Assembly (NCBI RefSeq): GCF_024124375.1
Contig: NZ_JAMXRZ010000004.1
Coordinates: 24,230-88,229, forward strand
Source of the DNA: Klenkia sp. PcliD-1-E
GTDB taxonomy: Bacteria; Actinomycetota; Actinomycetes; Mycobacteriales; Geodermatophilaceae
DNA length: 64,000 nt
Direction of reading: 5' to 3'
The notes under the pieces were generated by a model, which was given only the letters and a program-made list of their open reading frames with translations, was not told the DNA's origin and did not search any database. The number at the start of each line of letters is the position of its first letter. Positions within the stretch are counted from its first letter, which is position 1. Of this stretch, positions 63,849 through 64,000 are shown one piece after another. Position numbers and translations under genes: made by a program.

Positions 63849-63936
63849 AGCATCCGCACTGCTGGCATCACCCTGTCAATGGCCAAGCTCAGGTCCCCGT
63901 TGGTGGCCAGGTGAAAGTCCCCGCCCCTCGCGGTGA

Positions 63937-64000
63937 TTAGCGGGTGGGGCGGTCACCTCCTCGGGTGCGGGCTTGGCGCATCCGGTAGGACTCGCCGTCG
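63937..64000 (-). mobile_element. C-terminus of an IS21-family IstB-like helper ATPase
   Basis: Reading inward from the right edge on the minus strand gives DGESYRMRQARTRGGDRPTR and a stop at 63937. GESYRMRQAR is the typical end of actinomycete IstB-like transposition helpers. Only about 20 residues are visible, so the element would extend beyond the window. The gap 63849-63936 shows nothing recognisable. Confidence 0.5.

Noticed and set aside
1..64000. tRNA genes, CRISPR arrays, riboswitches and att repeats
   Set aside because: None was recognised on reading; a tRNA or repeat scan was not possible here and the element ends seem to lie partly outside the window.

Overview
The window is a very GC-rich actinomycete chromosome segment. 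The evidence is GTG/TTG starts, a HupB-like HU with a Lys-rich tail, a TIGR03084-family protein, SCO6880-type conjugation genes and strong G/C bias at third codon positions. Gene style loosely suggests Geodermatophilaceae or a relative, but this is an impression and was not tested. No rRNA, tRNA, CRISPR array or integrase was recognised.

Left half (1-29.7 kb), acyl-CoA metabolism. An inward-reading minus-strand set (1-6042) holds a PaaK-type ligase, an AMP-binding acyl-CoA synthetase, an acyl-CoA dehydrogenase, a carboxyltransferase and a free biotinyl protein. Its biotin carboxylase is transcribed divergently (6357-7766). A TetR regulator, a hotdog thioesterase and a BtrH-like protein follow. 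A second, paralogous and tightly coupled operon (10944-21270) encodes dehydrogenase, synthetase, carboxyltransferase, fused biotin carboxylase-carrier, enoyl-CoA hydratase, TIGR03084 protein, AtuA-like protein and TetR. Both sets look like catabolic routes in which an acyl-CoA is activated, desaturated, carboxylated and hydrated, as in leucine or acyclic-terpenoid degradation. A self-sufficient cytochrome P450 fused to a phthalate-dioxygenase-type reductase (21554-23992) with a convergent TetR, and a binding-protein ABC importer with a hotdog protein (25255-29699), complete this half.

Right half (29.9-64 kb), a conjugative element. A HU-like gene and a 1,698-residue MobF relaxase-helicase-primase diverge at about 30.5 kb. 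Minus-strand genes from 62.7 down to 35.8 kb then encode two machines on one element. A type IV secretion apparatus (35.8-48.1 kb) has a coupling protein that appears split in two, an NlpC/P60-transglycosylase, a VirB4 ATPase, an SCO6880-like protein, VirB6-like and small membrane proteins, a deviant P-loop ATPase and a sigma/HTH-like regulator. A complete Tad/Flp pilus locus (51.8-63.5 kb) has CpaB, TadZ, TadA, TadB, TadC, Flp, three TadE-like proteins, a LysM-BTAD protein, two exported proteins and a divergent prepilin peptidase. Between them lie three plus-strand small genes, a frameshifted DNA-ligase relic and a lower-GC patch with a secreted metalloprotease and a lipoprotein. The right edge holds a small HEPN-like ORF and the C-terminus of an IS21-type IstB helper.

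Most genes within these operons overlap by ATGA, GTGA or TGATG, which implies translational coupling and helped to fix the starts. The most unusual features are the pairing of a Tad pilus with a T4SS on one element, the split coupling protein, and the relaxase-helicase-primase fusion.
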